DNA of 64,000 bases from Chloroflexota bacterium (lineage in GTDB: Bacteria > Chloroflexota > Anaerolineae > CG2-30-64-16). Below the pieces are notes generated by a model, which was not told the DNA's origin, made no database searches, and worked only from the letters and a program-made list of their open reading frames with translations. The translations under genes were made by a program, and so were the position numbers. The stretch covers positions 1-64,000 of the forward strand of contig JAPLHB010000130.1 in NCBI GenBank assembly GCA_026389845.1, read 5' to 3'. Of this stretch, positions 43,223-52,736 are shown in pieces (position 1 is the stretch's first letter; each line of letters starts with the position of its first letter).

Positions 43223-46033
43223 CTACTGCTCGCTGATGGGCAAACTGACGCGGAACGTACTGCCCTGGCCCACACGGCTCTCCACTTCGACTTTGCCCCC
43301 GTGCAACTCGATGATTTCTTTGACAATCGCCAGGCCCAGGCCCGTGCCGGGGATGTTCGACTGGCTCACCTGCCGGCCGCGATAGAAACGCTCGAAAATG
43401 TGCGTCAGATCCTCCGCTGCGATCCCCATACCGGTGTCGCGCACTTCCAGGCAGACATGGTCATCTTGGCCGAACGTCGTGACCTGTATTTCACCGGCCC
43501 GCGTGTAGTTGATCGCGTTGGCGATCAGATTGGTCGCGACCTGCTTCAACCGGTTATGTTCGCCCCACGCCGGGGGCAGATGCAGGTCCGGCTCGAAGGT
43601 CAGACCGATGCCGGTCGCCTCAGCACGCGGGGCCAGGGCGCTCAACACGGGGGCCACCACCGTGTTCCAATCCACCTTTTCGAATCTCAACCGGTCGCGG
43701 TCGCGCTCCAGGCGCGAGAGGTCCAGGATATCCTCGATGAGCTGCGCCAGCAGGGCCGTCTGTTCCCGCGAGGTGCGCAGATAATAGTCGCGTTTCTCGG
43801 GCTTGCCCCGCTCCAGCAGGCCGAGGAGCACGCTGATATTGGCGACGGGAGTACGCAACTCGTGCGAAACGTCGGAAACGAACTTGCTCTTCAAGCGATC
43901 CAGTTCCTTCAGCCGGTCGTTCGCCTGGGCCAACTCGGCGGTGCGTTCGATCACCCGCTGCTCTAGCTCGGCATTGAGCGTGCGCACTTCGGCCTCGGCC
44001 CGCTTGCGTTCCACCGCCATCGCCACCTGCGCCGAGACCATCGTCATGATGTCCACGTCCCGCTGGCCCAGGCGGATACCCTCCGTGTACGACTGGACGA
44101 CCATCACCCCGATCGTCCGCTCGCCGGTGCGCAGCGGCACGCCCAGCCAATCCACCGCGGGCGCGCCGACCTCCTCCACTTCACCCTGCCGGACAAGCGC
44201 CTCGACCACCTCGACGGGCGCCAGCAGCGGCAAGCCCGTCCGCAACACGTATTCGGTCAGTCCGTGGCCGGGCGTCGTAGGCGGCGGCGCCTGGTCGTGC
44301 TGATCTACGAAGTAATCGAAACTGAGCAGGTTGCTGGCCTCGTCATAGAGTGCGATGTAAAAGTTCTGGGTCGGCAGGATGCTGCTGAGGGCCAGGTGGA
44401 TCGCACGATACAATTCTTGGAGAGAGTCGGCCGAGATCAGTGCATCGGAGATACGGTAGATCGCTTCCTGAATTTTGGCTGCCTGCGTGCGCTCGGTGAT
44501 GTCTTCGCCCGAGCTTAAGGCCCAGGCAATGGCGCCGGATTCATCGGTGATGATCGCGTTGTGCCAGGCCACGATGCGTTCCTCGCCGCTCCGGGTCAAC
44601 GCAGGGTTCTCGTAATACTCAACCGACTCGATGTCACCGGCCATTATCCGCCCAAAAACGCCCCGGACATCCTCTCGCATGCGCTCCGGCACGCACAGTT
44701 GGAACCAATCCCGTCCGATCATTTCATCTGCGGCGTAGCCCAGGATGTCGCAGGCTTTGCGGTTGACCAAAGTGATAACCCCATGCGGATCGAGCGCCAC
44801 AAAGATCACGCCAACCAGGCTCAGATATTTCTGGGCCATGTCCCGCTCCCGGAGCAACGCTTCGTCGGCCAGCTTACGCTCGGTAATATCCATAATGAAG
44901 CCTTCGAGCGCCTCCGGGCTGCCGTCCGGGCTGAACACCCCACAGCCCTGTTCCCAGACCCATCTCTGCTCACCCGCGATCGTGCGGATGCGATAGGTGA
45001 GTTGAAACGGCGCGCGTCGCTCCAACCCAGCCTGAACGTCGGCCCAAATCGCCGCCCGGTCGTCGGGGTGAATCAGGTCGCCCCAGCTCACTTTCGCGTT
45101 GCCCAGCAAATCAGCCGCCTGATAGCCCGTGAGCGCCGAACAGCCTTCGCTGGCGAACTCCATCGTCCAGCCCGAGTCGTTTCGGCAACGATACGCCATG
45201 CCGGGCAGATTGCGCATCAGGGCCGACACCCGTCGCTCGCTTTCGTGCAGCACCTCCTCCATTCGCTTGCGTTCGGTGATGTCGCGTGCGATGCCTTGCA
45301 TCCGCTCATCGGGAAGCATCGTGCCGGTGATCTCGGCGATGATCATGCCGCCGTCTTTGCGGCGCATCCGCCGTTCGGTATGGACCGTGCCGCCGATCTG
45401 GAACTCGGCCAGACGCGCCCCCGATGTCGAAGGCTCATCAGGCGCGGCGAGCGCCGGCATGGAGAGGGCCAGGATCTCGGCTCGGCTGTAGCCGAGCATC
45501 CGGCAACCGCTGGAGTTGACATCTACGAAACGGCCTTGCCGGTCGATGATGAAGATGCCATCGGTGGCCTGTTCGAACAGGCTACGATAGTTTTCTTCGC
45601 TCTTGCGCAGGGCTTCCTGTGCGGCCGAAAGCTGGTGCTCGGTGGCGAGTTCACGTAGCACCCGGACGACGATTGCCGGCAAGACGTCGAGGAACTGGGC
45701 GTCCTTGACGACGTAGTCGCGCGCGCCGCGCTTCATCATATCCACCGCGATGCGCTCATCGCCTGCGCCGGTGGTTACGACGAACGGCGGCGCCCCACCC
45801 GGTTGGCGCGCCAGATGTCCCAGCAGGGCGCTGCCGGTCATATCCGGCAACGAGTAGTCGAGCAGCATCAGCGCCGGGCAACTGGTGCCGAGCCAGGCTT
45901 GGGCCGCCGCGCCCGTGGTCACGTGCGTGGTGGTCTTGCCCAGCTCGCGCAGGCTTTCACCGATCAATTCTGCGATGCCCTGATCATCTTCGACGATCAG
46001 GACGATTTCATCGCTCGACTGCTGTGCCGTCAT
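43223..46033 (-). CDS. Hybrid sensor kinase: receiver, three PAS, GAF, HisKA, HATPase
   Basis: 936 residues, no membrane spans, so a cytoplasmic kinase. An N-terminal receiver (IVEDDQGIAELI, phospho-acceptor LMLLDYSLPDMTG, Lys in DYVVKDAQF) precedes three PAS domains (about 150-500), a GAF domain (about 520-670), a coiled region, HisKA with His in FVSDVSHELRTPVANISVLL and HATPase (DTGMGIAAEDL, GTGLGLAIVKEIIE). Probably receives phosphate from one kinase and passes it to another. Final gene of a four-gene signalling cluster; 18 bp follow the single-domain regulator. Confidence 0.93.
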   Translation of the reverse strand: MTAQQSSDEIVLIVEDDQGIAELIGESLRELGKTTTHVTTGAAAQAWLGTSCPALMLLDYSLPDMTGSALLGHLARQPGGAPPFVVTTGAGDERIAVDMMKRGARDYVVKDAQFLDVLPAIVVRVLRELATEHQLSAAQEALRKSEENYRSLFEQATDGIFIIDRQGRFVDVNSSGCRMLGYSRAEILALSMPALAAPDEPSTSGARLAEFQIGGTVHTERRMRRKDGGMIIAEITGTMLPDERMQGIARDITERKRMEEVLHESERRVSALMRNLPGMAYRCRNDSGWTMEFASEGCSALTGYQAADLLGNAKVSWGDLIHPDDRAAIWADVQAGLERRAPFQLTYRIRTIAGEQRWVWEQGCGVFSPDGSPEALEGFIMDITERKLADEALLRERDMAQKYLSLVGVIFVALDPHGVITLVNRKACDILGYAADEMIGRDWFQLCVPERMREDVRGVFGRIMAGDIESVEYYENPALTRSGEERIVAWHNAIITDESGAIAWALSSGEDITERTQAAKIQEAIYRISDALISADSLQELYRAIHLALSSILPTQNFYIALYDEASNLLSFDYFVDQHDQAPPPTTPGHGLTEYVLRTGLPLLAPVEVVEALVRQGEVEEVGAPAVDWLGVPLRTGERTIGVMVVQSYTEGIRLGQRDVDIMTMVSAQVAMAVERKRAEAEVRTLNAELEQRVIERTAELAQANDRLKELDRLKSKFVSDVSHELRTPVANISVLLGLLERGKPEKRDYYLRTSREQTALLAQLIEDILDLSRLERDRDRLRFEKVDWNTVVAPVLSALAPRAEATGIGLTFEPDLHLPPAWGEHNRLKQVATNLIANAINYTRAGEIQVTTFGQDDHVCLEVRDTGMGIAAEDLTHIFERFYRGRQVSQSNIPGTGLGLAIVKEIIELHGGKVEVESRVGQGSTFRVSLPISEQ

Positions 46034-46051
46034 CGCGCCCTCCTCAACTGT

Positions 46052-46513
46052 TCAACTGTCTGAATTGATCTGCGCCACTTGCATGATCGTCACAAACAAC
46101 CCCAGGCGCTTGAGCGCCTCGGCGAACCGCAGGAAGTCCACCGGCTTGGTGACGTAAGAGCTGCAACCGAGTTGATAGCAGGCTTCGACCTCGCGCGGGT
46201 CGTCAGTGGTGGTCAGCATGATCACCGGCATGGTTTTCAACGCGGGATGGGCCTTGACCTTGCGCAGGACCTCTACGCCGTCCATCTTCGGCATGCGGAT
46301 GTCCAGCAACAACAGGTAGGCGTGGTGATGCTTGCGCTTCGGGCCAGGGCCAATTTCAGCCAAAAAGTCCCAAACCTCCTGCCCGTCCCGAAACCGCAAC
46401 AGCGGATTGCTCACCCCTGCGTCTACCAGGTGCTCGCGAATCAACTCGGCGTGGCCGTCGTCATCCTCGGCGATAAGGATCGTCACCTCGGTCTTAACGA
46501 TGTTGTTTGGCAT
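46052..46513 (-). CDS. Response regulator, Rcp1-like single receiver
   Basis: 153 residues. Acid pair ILIAEDDDGHAELI, phospho-acceptor in LLLDIRMPKMDGVEVL, Thr in MLTTTDDPRE and switch Lys in SYVTKPVDFLRF. The extended loop after the first helices (PGPKRKHHHAYL) is typical of Rcp1-type regulators that pair with phytochrome-like or PAS kinases. No output domain. It sits between two kinases (27 and 18 bp gaps), so it likely shuttles phosphate between them. Confidence 0.92.
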   Translation of the reverse strand: MPNNIVKTEVTILIAEDDDGHAELIREHLVDAGVSNPLLRFRDGQEVWDFLAEIGPGPKRKHHHAYLLLLDIRMPKMDGVEVLRKVKAHPALKTMPVIMLTTTDDPREVEACYQLGCSSYVTKPVDFLRFAEALKRLGLFVTIMQVAQINSDS

Positions 46514-46540
46514 GGCCCGATCTCCTGTAATGTCCTGTTG

Positions 46541-48361
46541 CTACGGTTTCGTCGGCAGCTCCACGAAGAAGGCGCTGCCGCGCCCCGGTGCGGATTCGAC
46601 CCATATCCGGCCGTGATGGCGCTCGACGATGCGTCGGACCAACGCCAGGCCCAAGCCCTCGCCCGGCGCCGAGCCTTGCGGGTCAAGCCGGTGAAACACC
46701 TCCCAGATCCTCTCTTGATGATCCAGCGGGATGCCCCGGCCCGTGTCCGCGACGGTGTACACCGCTTTACCACCTTCTACCCGCCCCGTCACCCGAATCC
46801 GCAGCGAACGATCGGGGTCGCGATACTTCAGCGCATTGTCCAGCAGGTTCGAGAAGACCTGGTTGATCTGCCCGCCGTCGCCCCAACAGGAGGGCAACGA
46901 TTCGACATCCACTGCGGCGCTCGCCTTTTCAAGCTGGAACGCCAGCGTGGCAAGGATCGCCTCGAACATGCCGTTCATATCGAGTTGCGCCGGACTGAGC
47001 ACGACGCGGCCCACGCGTGACAACCGGAGCAGGCCGTTGATCAGCCCATCCATCTTCGCGCTGCTGGCCTGGATGAAGTGCAGCGCCGTCGGAATGCGTT
47101 CCTCCAGGATCGGCGCGGCCGCCAGGCGCAAAGTTTCGGGCACGTCCGGTTGTGTAAGGAGTCTGACCAGTTCGCCGCTGCTCTTTTGGAGTCGTTGGCT
47201 GAAGCCCTGGATATTGACGAGCGGCGAGCGCAGGTCATGCGAGGCGACATAGATGATGCTTTCCAGCTCTTTGTTCTTGCGCTCCACCTCATCCAGGAGG
47301 CGCCCGCGCTCCTCCTGGCGCGCGGCTTCAGCCCGATAGAGCTGCTGATAGAAAGCCCGCCCCTGGGCGCTGAAGATGAGGCCGACCCCAGCTCCAGCCA
47401 AGACGATCAGCAGGATCACGGCGATGATAAACGCAATCGCCAGGGTGCGCAAACTTGCGAACACCTCGTCAGTATCAGTCTTGGCGACCAACGCCCACGG
47501 CGAATCCGGCACTTGTCTGACCACTGCCAAGACCTGCCTGCCACGGTAGTCATGGCCTTCCACAGTGCCTTCTTTTCCGAGAGCCGCTATGGCCGCCGGC
47601 AGTTGGGGATCAGCGAGGGGCAACTTGAAGACCAGGGCCGTATTCGTCCGGTAACGTAATTCATTCAGGAAAACAACTTGATTGCCTTCCCGTCGGATCA
47701 GCAGCGTCTCAGAGGTCTGGCTTGGCACCGGCCAGGACTGGATCAATGGGTAGAGAAAATCAGTGGGGAGAATCTGAAGGATCATGCCGTCGATGGGTTC
47801 TGCCTGGACGCCCTGTTGAATTTGCAGCGGCACGATCAGATCCAGGTGGATGAATTCATCCGGATTGCACCGGTAGAAATCGCTGAGAATCACTTCGCCG
47901 CTTTGCAGCGCCGCGTCGAGAAGGCGTTGGGTGTCGTCGCAAACACCGGCCAAGCGGTCAGGCCGGGTGACCATCAGAACTCTGCCCGCCTTATCAAGCA
48001 GCAAAGTGTTGTAGTAGGCCCGCGCTCCGTCAACCCCAAACAGACTGGCCAGGAGTCTGTCGGTTTCCGCCGCTTGTGGATGGGCCAGCCACGCGGCCAG
48101 GGCAGTCGCGAACACCGGGCTATGGGCAAGCATCTTGCCATCATCCAGTCGCTCGTTCCGCCAGTTGACGATTTGATCCATCTTGAGCTGCGCGATGGAC
48201 TCCAGGATGAGCTCCTGCTGTTGACGCGTCCGCTGCGCCTGACCGCGATAAAACAAGATGCCGCCGGTGATAATCCCTGCCGAAAGGAGCAGAAACACAG
48301 CCAGCAAGGCCGGCGGAACGCCTCCCTTGCGAAGATCGCTTATCCGAGGATTCCCGATCAA
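46541..48361 (-). CDS. Membrane sensor histidine kinase with Cache-like sensor
   Basis: About 606 residues. One membrane helix (ALLAVFLLLSAGIITGGILF), a roughly 250-residue extracytoplasmic sensor, a second helix (AFIIAVILLIVLAGAGVGL), a coiled region, HisKA (IIYVASHDLRSPLVNIQGFS) and HATPase (DTGRGIPLDHQE, GEGLGLALVRRIVE). ASHDLRSPL is the phytochrome-like HisKA variant. TTG at 48361 overlaps the upstream stop (TTGA), which supports coupling; the upstream in-frame codons are shadows of that gene. Confidence 0.9.
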   Translation of the reverse strand: MIGNPRISDLRKGGVPPALLAVFLLLSAGIITGGILFYRGQAQRTRQQQELILESIAQLKMDQIVNWRNERLDDGKMLAHSPVFATALAAWLAHPQAAETDRLLASLFGVDGARAYYNTLLLDKAGRVLMVTRPDRLAGVCDDTQRLLDAALQSGEVILSDFYRCNPDEFIHLDLIVPLQIQQGVQAEPIDGMILQILPTDFLYPLIQSWPVPSQTSETLLIRREGNQVVFLNELRYRTNTALVFKLPLADPQLPAAIAALGKEGTVEGHDYRGRQVLAVVRQVPDSPWALVAKTDTDEVFASLRTLAIAFIIAVILLIVLAGAGVGLIFSAQGRAFYQQLYRAEAARQEERGRLLDEVERKNKELESIIYVASHDLRSPLVNIQGFSQRLQKSSGELVRLLTQPDVPETLRLAAAPILEERIPTALHFIQASSAKMDGLINGLLRLSRVGRVVLSPAQLDMNGMFEAILATLAFQLEKASAAVDVESLPSCWGDGGQINQVFSNLLDNALKYRDPDRSLRIRVTGRVEGGKAVYTVADTGRGIPLDHQERIWEVFHRLDPQGSAPGEGLGLALVRRIVERHHGRIWVESAPGRGSAFFVELPTKP

Positions 48362-49560
48362 CCCACTCCCTCCGAGACCGGAGCTGGCGGCAAGGAGAAG
48401 TAGAACAGGCTGCCGCAACCCGGCACGCCGTTACTCTCTACGCCAACGCTCCCGCCAAGTTTCTCTACGATCCGGCGCGCGATGTACAGCCCCAGACCGT
48501 GGCCCTTTGCCTCACCGCGCTGGAGCCGAATGAAAGCGGTGAACAGCCGGACACCGTCCTCCGGCGACACCCCATCGCCGTTGTCGCGCACCCAGAATCG
48601 CACCTGCCCATCGGGCTGAACCTCGCCGCCCAACTCCAGGCGCGGTGGCCGGCCACCGTACTTGATGCCGTTGCTCAGGTAGTTGTCCCACACCCGCTGA
48701 ATCAACGCCGGCTGACCGAATGCAAGAGGCCATGAGCCAGGCAGAATCACCTCCGCGCCGGTCTTGGCGATCAGAGCCGCCAGTCCATCTTGCACCACCG
48801 CGATAATTTGATCCATCGCTAATGGCTGCGGTTCGATCTCCTCGGGTTGCGTCAACAACAACAGACTTTCGATGATGGTATTCGCCCGATGAGCGTAGAC
48901 GACAATGTCTTGCAGCGACCGCTTAAGCTCCATCTCCGGCAGCGTGCTGCATTCTTCCAGGAGGAATTCGGCCGACATGGCGATGAACCCCAAAGGGCCT
49001 TTGAGGTCATGCGATACGCTGTAATCGTAGGCCGCCAGTTCGGCATTCAAGCTGCGGAGTCCTTCCTCGGCCCGCTTCCGCTCGGTGATATCGGTCAGGG
49101 TACCCTCGTAGTAGAGCACATTCCCTTCGGCGTCGCGCACAGCGTAGGCGTTGTCGAGGACGACGACCGGTCGCCCACCCCGGTGCCGCAGGGTGATCTC
49201 CGCGTTCTGGATTTCGCCCTCCGCCTCCAGCTTACGCGTCCAATACGCCCGTTCTTCCGGCCTGACATAGAGGCCATGACTGATATTGGCACTGATCAAC
49301 TCGTCCTGCGAAGCGAAGCCCAGCATCCGCACGAGTGCCGGGTTGACTGCCAACAAGCGTCCATTGGGTGAGGTCCGATAAATTCCATCGGGCACGTGCT
49401 CGAACAGCGCCCGATACCCCACTTCGCTCTCTTGCAGCTTCTGCTCAACTGATACGTTCGCACTGCGGGATTCTCCGACCGAGTGGACTCCCAAATCGGC
49501 CTCACGAGCCTGCAAGGTCGCGCCCTCGGCGGCCAATTGAGCTTTGGTTTGCTCCAACAT
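48358..49560 (-). CDS. PAS sensor histidine kinase
   Basis: 400 residues, soluble. A short coiled coil ([19 protein letters not shown]) leads to one PAS domain ([20 protein letters not shown] to [13 protein letters not shown]), HisKA with His in [18 protein letters not shown] and HATPase ([26 protein letters not shown]). First gene of the four-gene minus-strand cluster; the next kinase starts within its stop codon. Divergent from rlmN by 146 bp. Confidence 0.92.
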   Translation of the reverse strand: MLEQTKAQLAAEGATLQAREADLGVHSVGESRSANVSVEQKLQESEVGYRALFEHVPDGIYRTSPNGRLLAVNPALVRMLGFASQDELISANISHGLYVRPEERAYWTRKLEAEGEIQNAEITLRHRGGRPVVVLDNAYAVRDAEGNVLYYEGTLTDITERKRAEEGLRSLNAELAAYDYSVSHDLKGPLGFIAMSAEFLLEECSTLPEMELKRSLQDIVVYAHRANTIIESLLLLTQPEEIEPQPLAMDQIIAVVQDGLAALIAKTGAEVILPGSWPLAFGQPALIQRVWDNYLSNGIKYGGRPPRLELGGEVQPDGQVRFWVRDNGDGVSPEDGVRLFTAFIRLQRGEAKGHGLGLYIARRIVEKLGGSVGVESNGVPGCGSLFYFSLPPAPVSEGVG

Positions 49561-49671
49561 GGCGTCACCTCTCCAACCTCAAGTGCCCAAACAAGGTTGT
49601 CCGATGCAACAGTATAAGGGAAAACCAGGCACAGGTCAACAGGACTTTTGGCTTGAAAGTCGGTGACGTCA

Positions 49672-49700
49672 TTGACCGAGGAGACGTTCTGTGCTATGCT
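49672..49700 (+). promoter_or_regulatory. rlmN promoter, implying a leaderless mRNA
   Basis: TTGACC, exact 17-bp spacer, TATGCT; the last -10 base is six bases before the ATG at 49707. Transcription would start at or next to the A of the start codon, and no ribosome site precedes it. Confidence 0.6.
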
Positions 49701-49706
49701 TGCAGC

Positions 49707-50876
49707 ATGTTCCAGTCCACTTCCTTGCTCGACCTCCCCCAGGACCAACTCGTGGCCCTCCTCGCCGGTTGGAATCAACCGCGCTACCGCGCGATCCAGG
49801 TATGGGACTGGCTCTACAAACAACTGGCGACCGATCCGGCGGAGATGACGAACCTGCCAAAGGAATTGCGAGAACGGCTGGCGGCCGAGGAGCGCATCAA
49901 CCCGCTGGCGCCAGTCTACGAACAGCGTTCGAGCGACGGCCAAACGATCAAATGGCTGTTTCGGCTGCCCGACGGGCTGACCATCGAGACCGTCCTGATG
50001 CTCTACGAAGAGCGGCGCACAGTTTGCATCAGCACCCAGGCCGGCTGCGCGATGGGCTGCGTCTTCTGCGCCACCGGGCAGGCGGGACTGGCGCGCAACC
50101 TGACCGCGGGGGAGATCGTGGCGCAGGTGTTGGCCGCGGCGCGGTGGCTGGCAATAATGGACGAACGACGAAGGACGAACGACGAACGGCGAAAAACGAA
50201 ACTTCGGATATCGGCCGCCAGCTTCCAGCTTCCAGTTTCCAGTTTCCAGTTTCCAGCTTCCAGCTTCCAACCTCCAACCTCCAACCACCTCACCAACGTC
50301 GTCGTCATGGGCATGGGCGAGCCGCTGGCGAACTACGACCGCACCTGGCAGGCGTTGCGAACGCTCACCGCCCCCGACGGCTTTGGCCTGGGCGCCCGCC
50401 ACATCACGGTATCCACGGTTGGGCTGGTTCCGGGCATCCGCAGCATGGCCGCGGAGCCGCTGCAGATCAACCTGGCGGTGAGCCTGCACGCGCCAAACGA
50501 CGCGCTCCGCACCCGCCTCGTGCCGATCAACCACCGCTATCCCATCGCTGAGGTGATGGCCGCGGTGCGGGACTACGTGACCCAGACGCACCGCCGCGTC
50601 ACCTTCGAGTACGCGCTGATGAGCGGGATCAACGACAGCCCGGCGGTTGCGCGCGAACTGGCGGCGCTCCTGCGCGGCTTGTTATGTCACGTTAACCTGA
50701 TCCCCCTCAATCCGGTCGCTGAGTCACCCTACCAGCCCACCTCCCCGGAGCATGCAGCCGGATTCCAGGTCATCCTGGAAAAGAGCGGCATTCCCGCCAC
50801 GCTGCGGCTGCGTCGCGGGATAGACATTGACGCCGGCTGCGGGCAGTTGCGGCGGCGTGTAGCGAATGGCGAATAG
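49707..50876 (+). CDS. rlmN: 23S rRNA/tRNA (adenine-C2)-methyltransferase RlmN, with in-frame repeat insert
   Basis: 389 residues. A radical SAM enzyme that methylates C2 of A2503 in 23S rRNA and A37 of some tRNAs. The cluster motif is [19 protein letters not shown]; the conserved [15 protein letters not shown] and [13 protein letters not shown] follow. Between them about 40 residues (rich in [11 protein letters not shown], then SFQ-type repeats) are encoded by heptamer arrays and are absent from normal RlmN of about 350 residues. The insert sits before a core strand, so it must loop out if the enzyme works. C-terminal [11 protein letters not shown] is intact. Confidence 0.93.
   Translation: MFQSTSLLDLPQDQLVALLAGWNQPRYRAIQVWDWLYKQLATDPAEMTNLPKELRERLAAEERINPLAPVYEQRSSDGQTIKWLFRLPDGLTIETVLMLYEERRTVCISTQAGCAMGCVFCATGQAGLARNLTAGEIVAQVLAAARWLAIMDERRRTNDERRKTKLRISAASFQLPVSSFQFPASSFQPPTSNHLTNVVVMGMGEPLANYDRTWQALRTLTAPDGFGLGARHITVSTVGLVPGIRSMAAEPLQINLAVSLHAPNDALRTRLVPINHRYPIAEVMAAVRDYVTQTHRRVTFEYALMSGINDSPAVARELAALLRGLLCHVNLIPLNPVAESPYQPTSPEHAAGFQVILEKSGIPATLRLRRGIDIDAGCGQLRRRVANGE
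50158..50286 (+). repeat. Heptamer arrays inserted in rlmN
   Basis: First a run of heptamers ending CGAA (GGACGAA, CGACGAA, AAACGAA), then a run starting CCA (CCAGCTT, CCAGTTT, CCAACCT). The total keeps the reading frame. The second run is the reverse complement of the type found at 42067. Confidence 0.9.
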
Positions 50877-50879
50877 TGA

Positions 50880-50908
50880 AACCGTCGTCGGTCGTCCGTC
50901 GTCGGTCA
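50880..50908 (+). repeat. CGTCGTC/GGTCGTC heptamers after rlmN
   Basis: About four heptamers (CGTCGTC, GGTCGTC, CGTCGTC, GGTCACT) fill the 33-bp gap between the convergent rlmN and sulfotransferase-like genes. Confidence 0.7.
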
Positions 50909-50909
50909 C

Positions 50910-51488
50910 TCATTTCCGCTGCCGATACAGCGCCTTGTCCACCACCGCGATCATCTTCTCCACATCCAGCCCGCCGCCCACAAAACGATTGACTTGCTCG
51001 GCATATTCACGCGGGTTTTCCAGCATCGCGTTGTAGCTGACGTAGAGAATCTCAAGGTTCGGCTGCCGTTCGGCCCAGACTCCGAACCGCTTGAGGTGCT
51101 TGGTGAACAGCAGCGTCAACTGCGCGTCGCTCACCGCGTCGGCCGGCTCGCCCCGACGGATGAGCATCTGCCGCTGCGAGGCCAGGATCTCGGCCATGTG
51201 GCGTTGCATGAAGATGACCTTGAACCGGTAGGAGGTGTCGGCGGGGAGACGCATGAGCAACTCGGAGATGATCTTGACGGCTTTGCCACGGGCATCCACC
51301 AGCCATGCCCACTCGTGCTCGATCTGCTTAACCTGCTCGAACTCATAGTAACCTTTGGGATTGTCCTCGTCAGCCGTGCGCAGATTGTCCGTCAGGCTCG
51401 GCAGGCCGCCTGCGTCTAACATGCTCATCATCATCGAGGTGCCGGAGCGGGGCAAGCCGGAGACGACTGTGATCACGTCACGATCCAT
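50910..51488 (-). CDS. Sulfotransferase-family P-loop protein
   Basis: 192 residues. The N-terminal PAPS 5'-phosphosulfate loop-like motif is VVSGLPRSGTSMMMSMLDAG; a later region ILYVSYNAMLENPREYAEQV matches the family's 3'-phosphate region. Shorter than most sulfotransferases (250-300), so it may be a minimal member or serve a different transfer. GGAGGAA lies six bases before the ATG at 51488; upstream in-frame codons are ignored. Substrate unknown. Confidence 0.78.
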   Translation of the reverse strand: MDRDVITVVSGLPRSGTSMMMSMLDAGGLPSLTDNLRTADEDNPKGYYEFEQVKQIEHEWAWLVDARGKAVKIISELLMRLPADTSYRFKVIFMQRHMAEILASQRQMLIRRGEPADAVSDAQLTLLFTKHLKRFGVWAERQPNLEILYVSYNAMLENPREYAEQVNRFVGGGLDVEKMIAVVDKALYRQRK

Positions 51489-51615
51489 GATTCTTCCTCC
51501 AAAAGAGTCTGTTTCAGGGCGAGGGCAATGTACCACAAAAACCGCACTTGAACAAAACACCGAGACCCTACCATCCAGCCGCTGGAGCCGATCTCCGACC
51601 GTACCCGCTTGCGCT

Positions 51616-51644
51616 TTGCCTTTTTGGTCGTTTCGTTATATCAT
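51616..51644 (+). promoter_or_regulatory. Possible rpe promoter
   Basis: TTGCCT, 17-bp spacer, TATCAT, about 50 bp before the start codon. Confidence 0.4.
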
Positions 51645-51696
51645 ATATTTCCTATGACGCACCCCATCAGGTGCGTTGCCGGTTAAGGGGCCTGCC

Positions 51697-52353
51697 TTGA
51701 TCAAAATCGCGCCATCCATTCTCGCCGCCGACTTCGCCAACCTGGGCGCAGCCGTTCGAGCCGCCGAACAGGGCGGCGCAGACTGCATCCATGTGGACGT
51801 GATGGACGGCCACTTCGTGCCCAATCTGACCATCGGGCCGGCGGTGGTGGCTGCACTGCACCGTGCAACCTCTCTGCCGCTGGACGTTCACCTGATGATC
51901 GAGGCGCCGGAACGCTACCTGGCCGACTTTGCCCGCGCAGGCGCGAGTCTCCTGACGGTACATGTGGAGACCTGCCCGCACCTGCACCGCACGGTGCAAC
52001 TTATTCGTGAGCTGGGGGTTAAGCCGGGCGTGACGCTCAACCCGGCCACCCCTCTCGAAACGGTCTACGAGACGCTGCCGTTCGTCGCGCAGGTGTTGGT
52101 GATGACGGTCAACCCCGGCTTCGGCGGGCAGCACTACATCCCGACTATGACGGAAAAGATCGTACGGCTGGCCGCCATGATCGCCGGCCGCGCGCCGGAG
52201 GTCGAGATCGAGGTGGACGGCGGAATTGACGAGATGACCGCGCCCGAGGTCGTGCGCGCTGGAGCGCGGGTGCTGGTGGCGGGGACGGCGGTGTTTCAAT
52301 ACCCGGAAGGCGTGGCCGCGGGGATCGCGGCGCTGCGGCGGGTAACTTCTTAA
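51697..52353 (+). CDS. rpe: Ribulose-phosphate 3-epimerase
   Basis: 218 residues, the normal length. Interconverts ribulose-5-phosphate and xylulose-5-phosphate in the pentose phosphate pathway. Signature motifs: KIAPSILAADFANLG, HVDVMDGHFVPNLTIGP with the metal-binding His and Asp, VHLMIEAPERYL, VMTVNPGFGGQ and EVDGGI. TTG at 51697 is chosen over earlier in-frame codons because AAGGGG lies six bases before it and the conserved N terminus begins there. Confidence 0.95.
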   Translation: MIKIAPSILAADFANLGAAVRAAEQGGADCIHVDVMDGHFVPNLTIGPAVVAALHRATSLPLDVHLMIEAPERYLADFARAGASLLTVHVETCPHLHRTVQLIRELGVKPGVTLNPATPLETVYETLPFVAQVLVMTVNPGFGGQHYIPTMTEKIVRLAAMIAGRAPEVEIEVDGGIDEMTAPEVVRAGARVLVAGTAVFQYPEGVAAGIAALRRVTS

Positions 52354-52361
52354 ATACAACA

Positions 52362-52382
52362 GCCGGCGGAATGACCGCCGGC
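52362..52382. terminator. Hairpin between convergent rpe and rpmB
   Basis: GCCGGCGG, loop AATGA, CCGCCGGC. A strong stem but no T tract on either strand, so termination is plausible rather than certain. Confidence 0.4.
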
Positions 52383-52408
52383 CTGCCGATAGACGTGGCC
52401 CTGGAGTT

Positions 52409-52591
52409 CTAGGCCGCCTTTTGCCGGGCCTTGATGCACTTAGCGCACATGTAGACGTGCTTCTTGACCCCGCCCTCCACCAGCCGCACGCGCTGGATGT
52501 TGGGATTCCAACGACGATTGGTGTGGCGCATGGAGTGGCTGACGTTGTGACCGAACTGTGGCCCTTTGCCGCAAGCTTCACACTTGGCCAT
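52409..52591 (-). CDS. rpmB: 50S ribosomal protein L28
   Basis: 60 residues. Typical L28 pattern KCEACGKGPQFGHNVSHSMR then RRWNPNIQRVRL, with paired CxxC sites (CEAC and CAKC) that bind zinc in the cysteine-containing L28 type. The ATG at 52591 is used; upstream frame is not conserved. Single-gene unit read away from the Asp23 gene, with a plausible promoter at 52672-52700. Confidence 0.95.
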   Translation of the reverse strand: MAKCEACGKGPQFGHNVSHSMRHTNRRWNPNIQRVRLVEGGVKKHVYMCAKCIKARQKAA

Positions 52592-52671
52592 GAGTGTACC
52601 CCCCTCGTAGATACTCGATATCCTAGACAAATAGGTGACCGAGCCTGAGGGCCCGGCCACAGCAAGACCAG

Positions 52672-52700
52672 ATTTTATCACAGCAGGCCGAATCGCGCAA
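52672..52700 (-). promoter_or_regulatory. Probable rpmB promoter
   Basis: Minus strand: TTGCGC, 17-bp spacer, TAAAAT, with TG two bases before the -10. Confidence 0.45.
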
Positions 52701-52736
52701 AACCAACTGTGACAGATTTTGGGAAAGGGTGACTCC

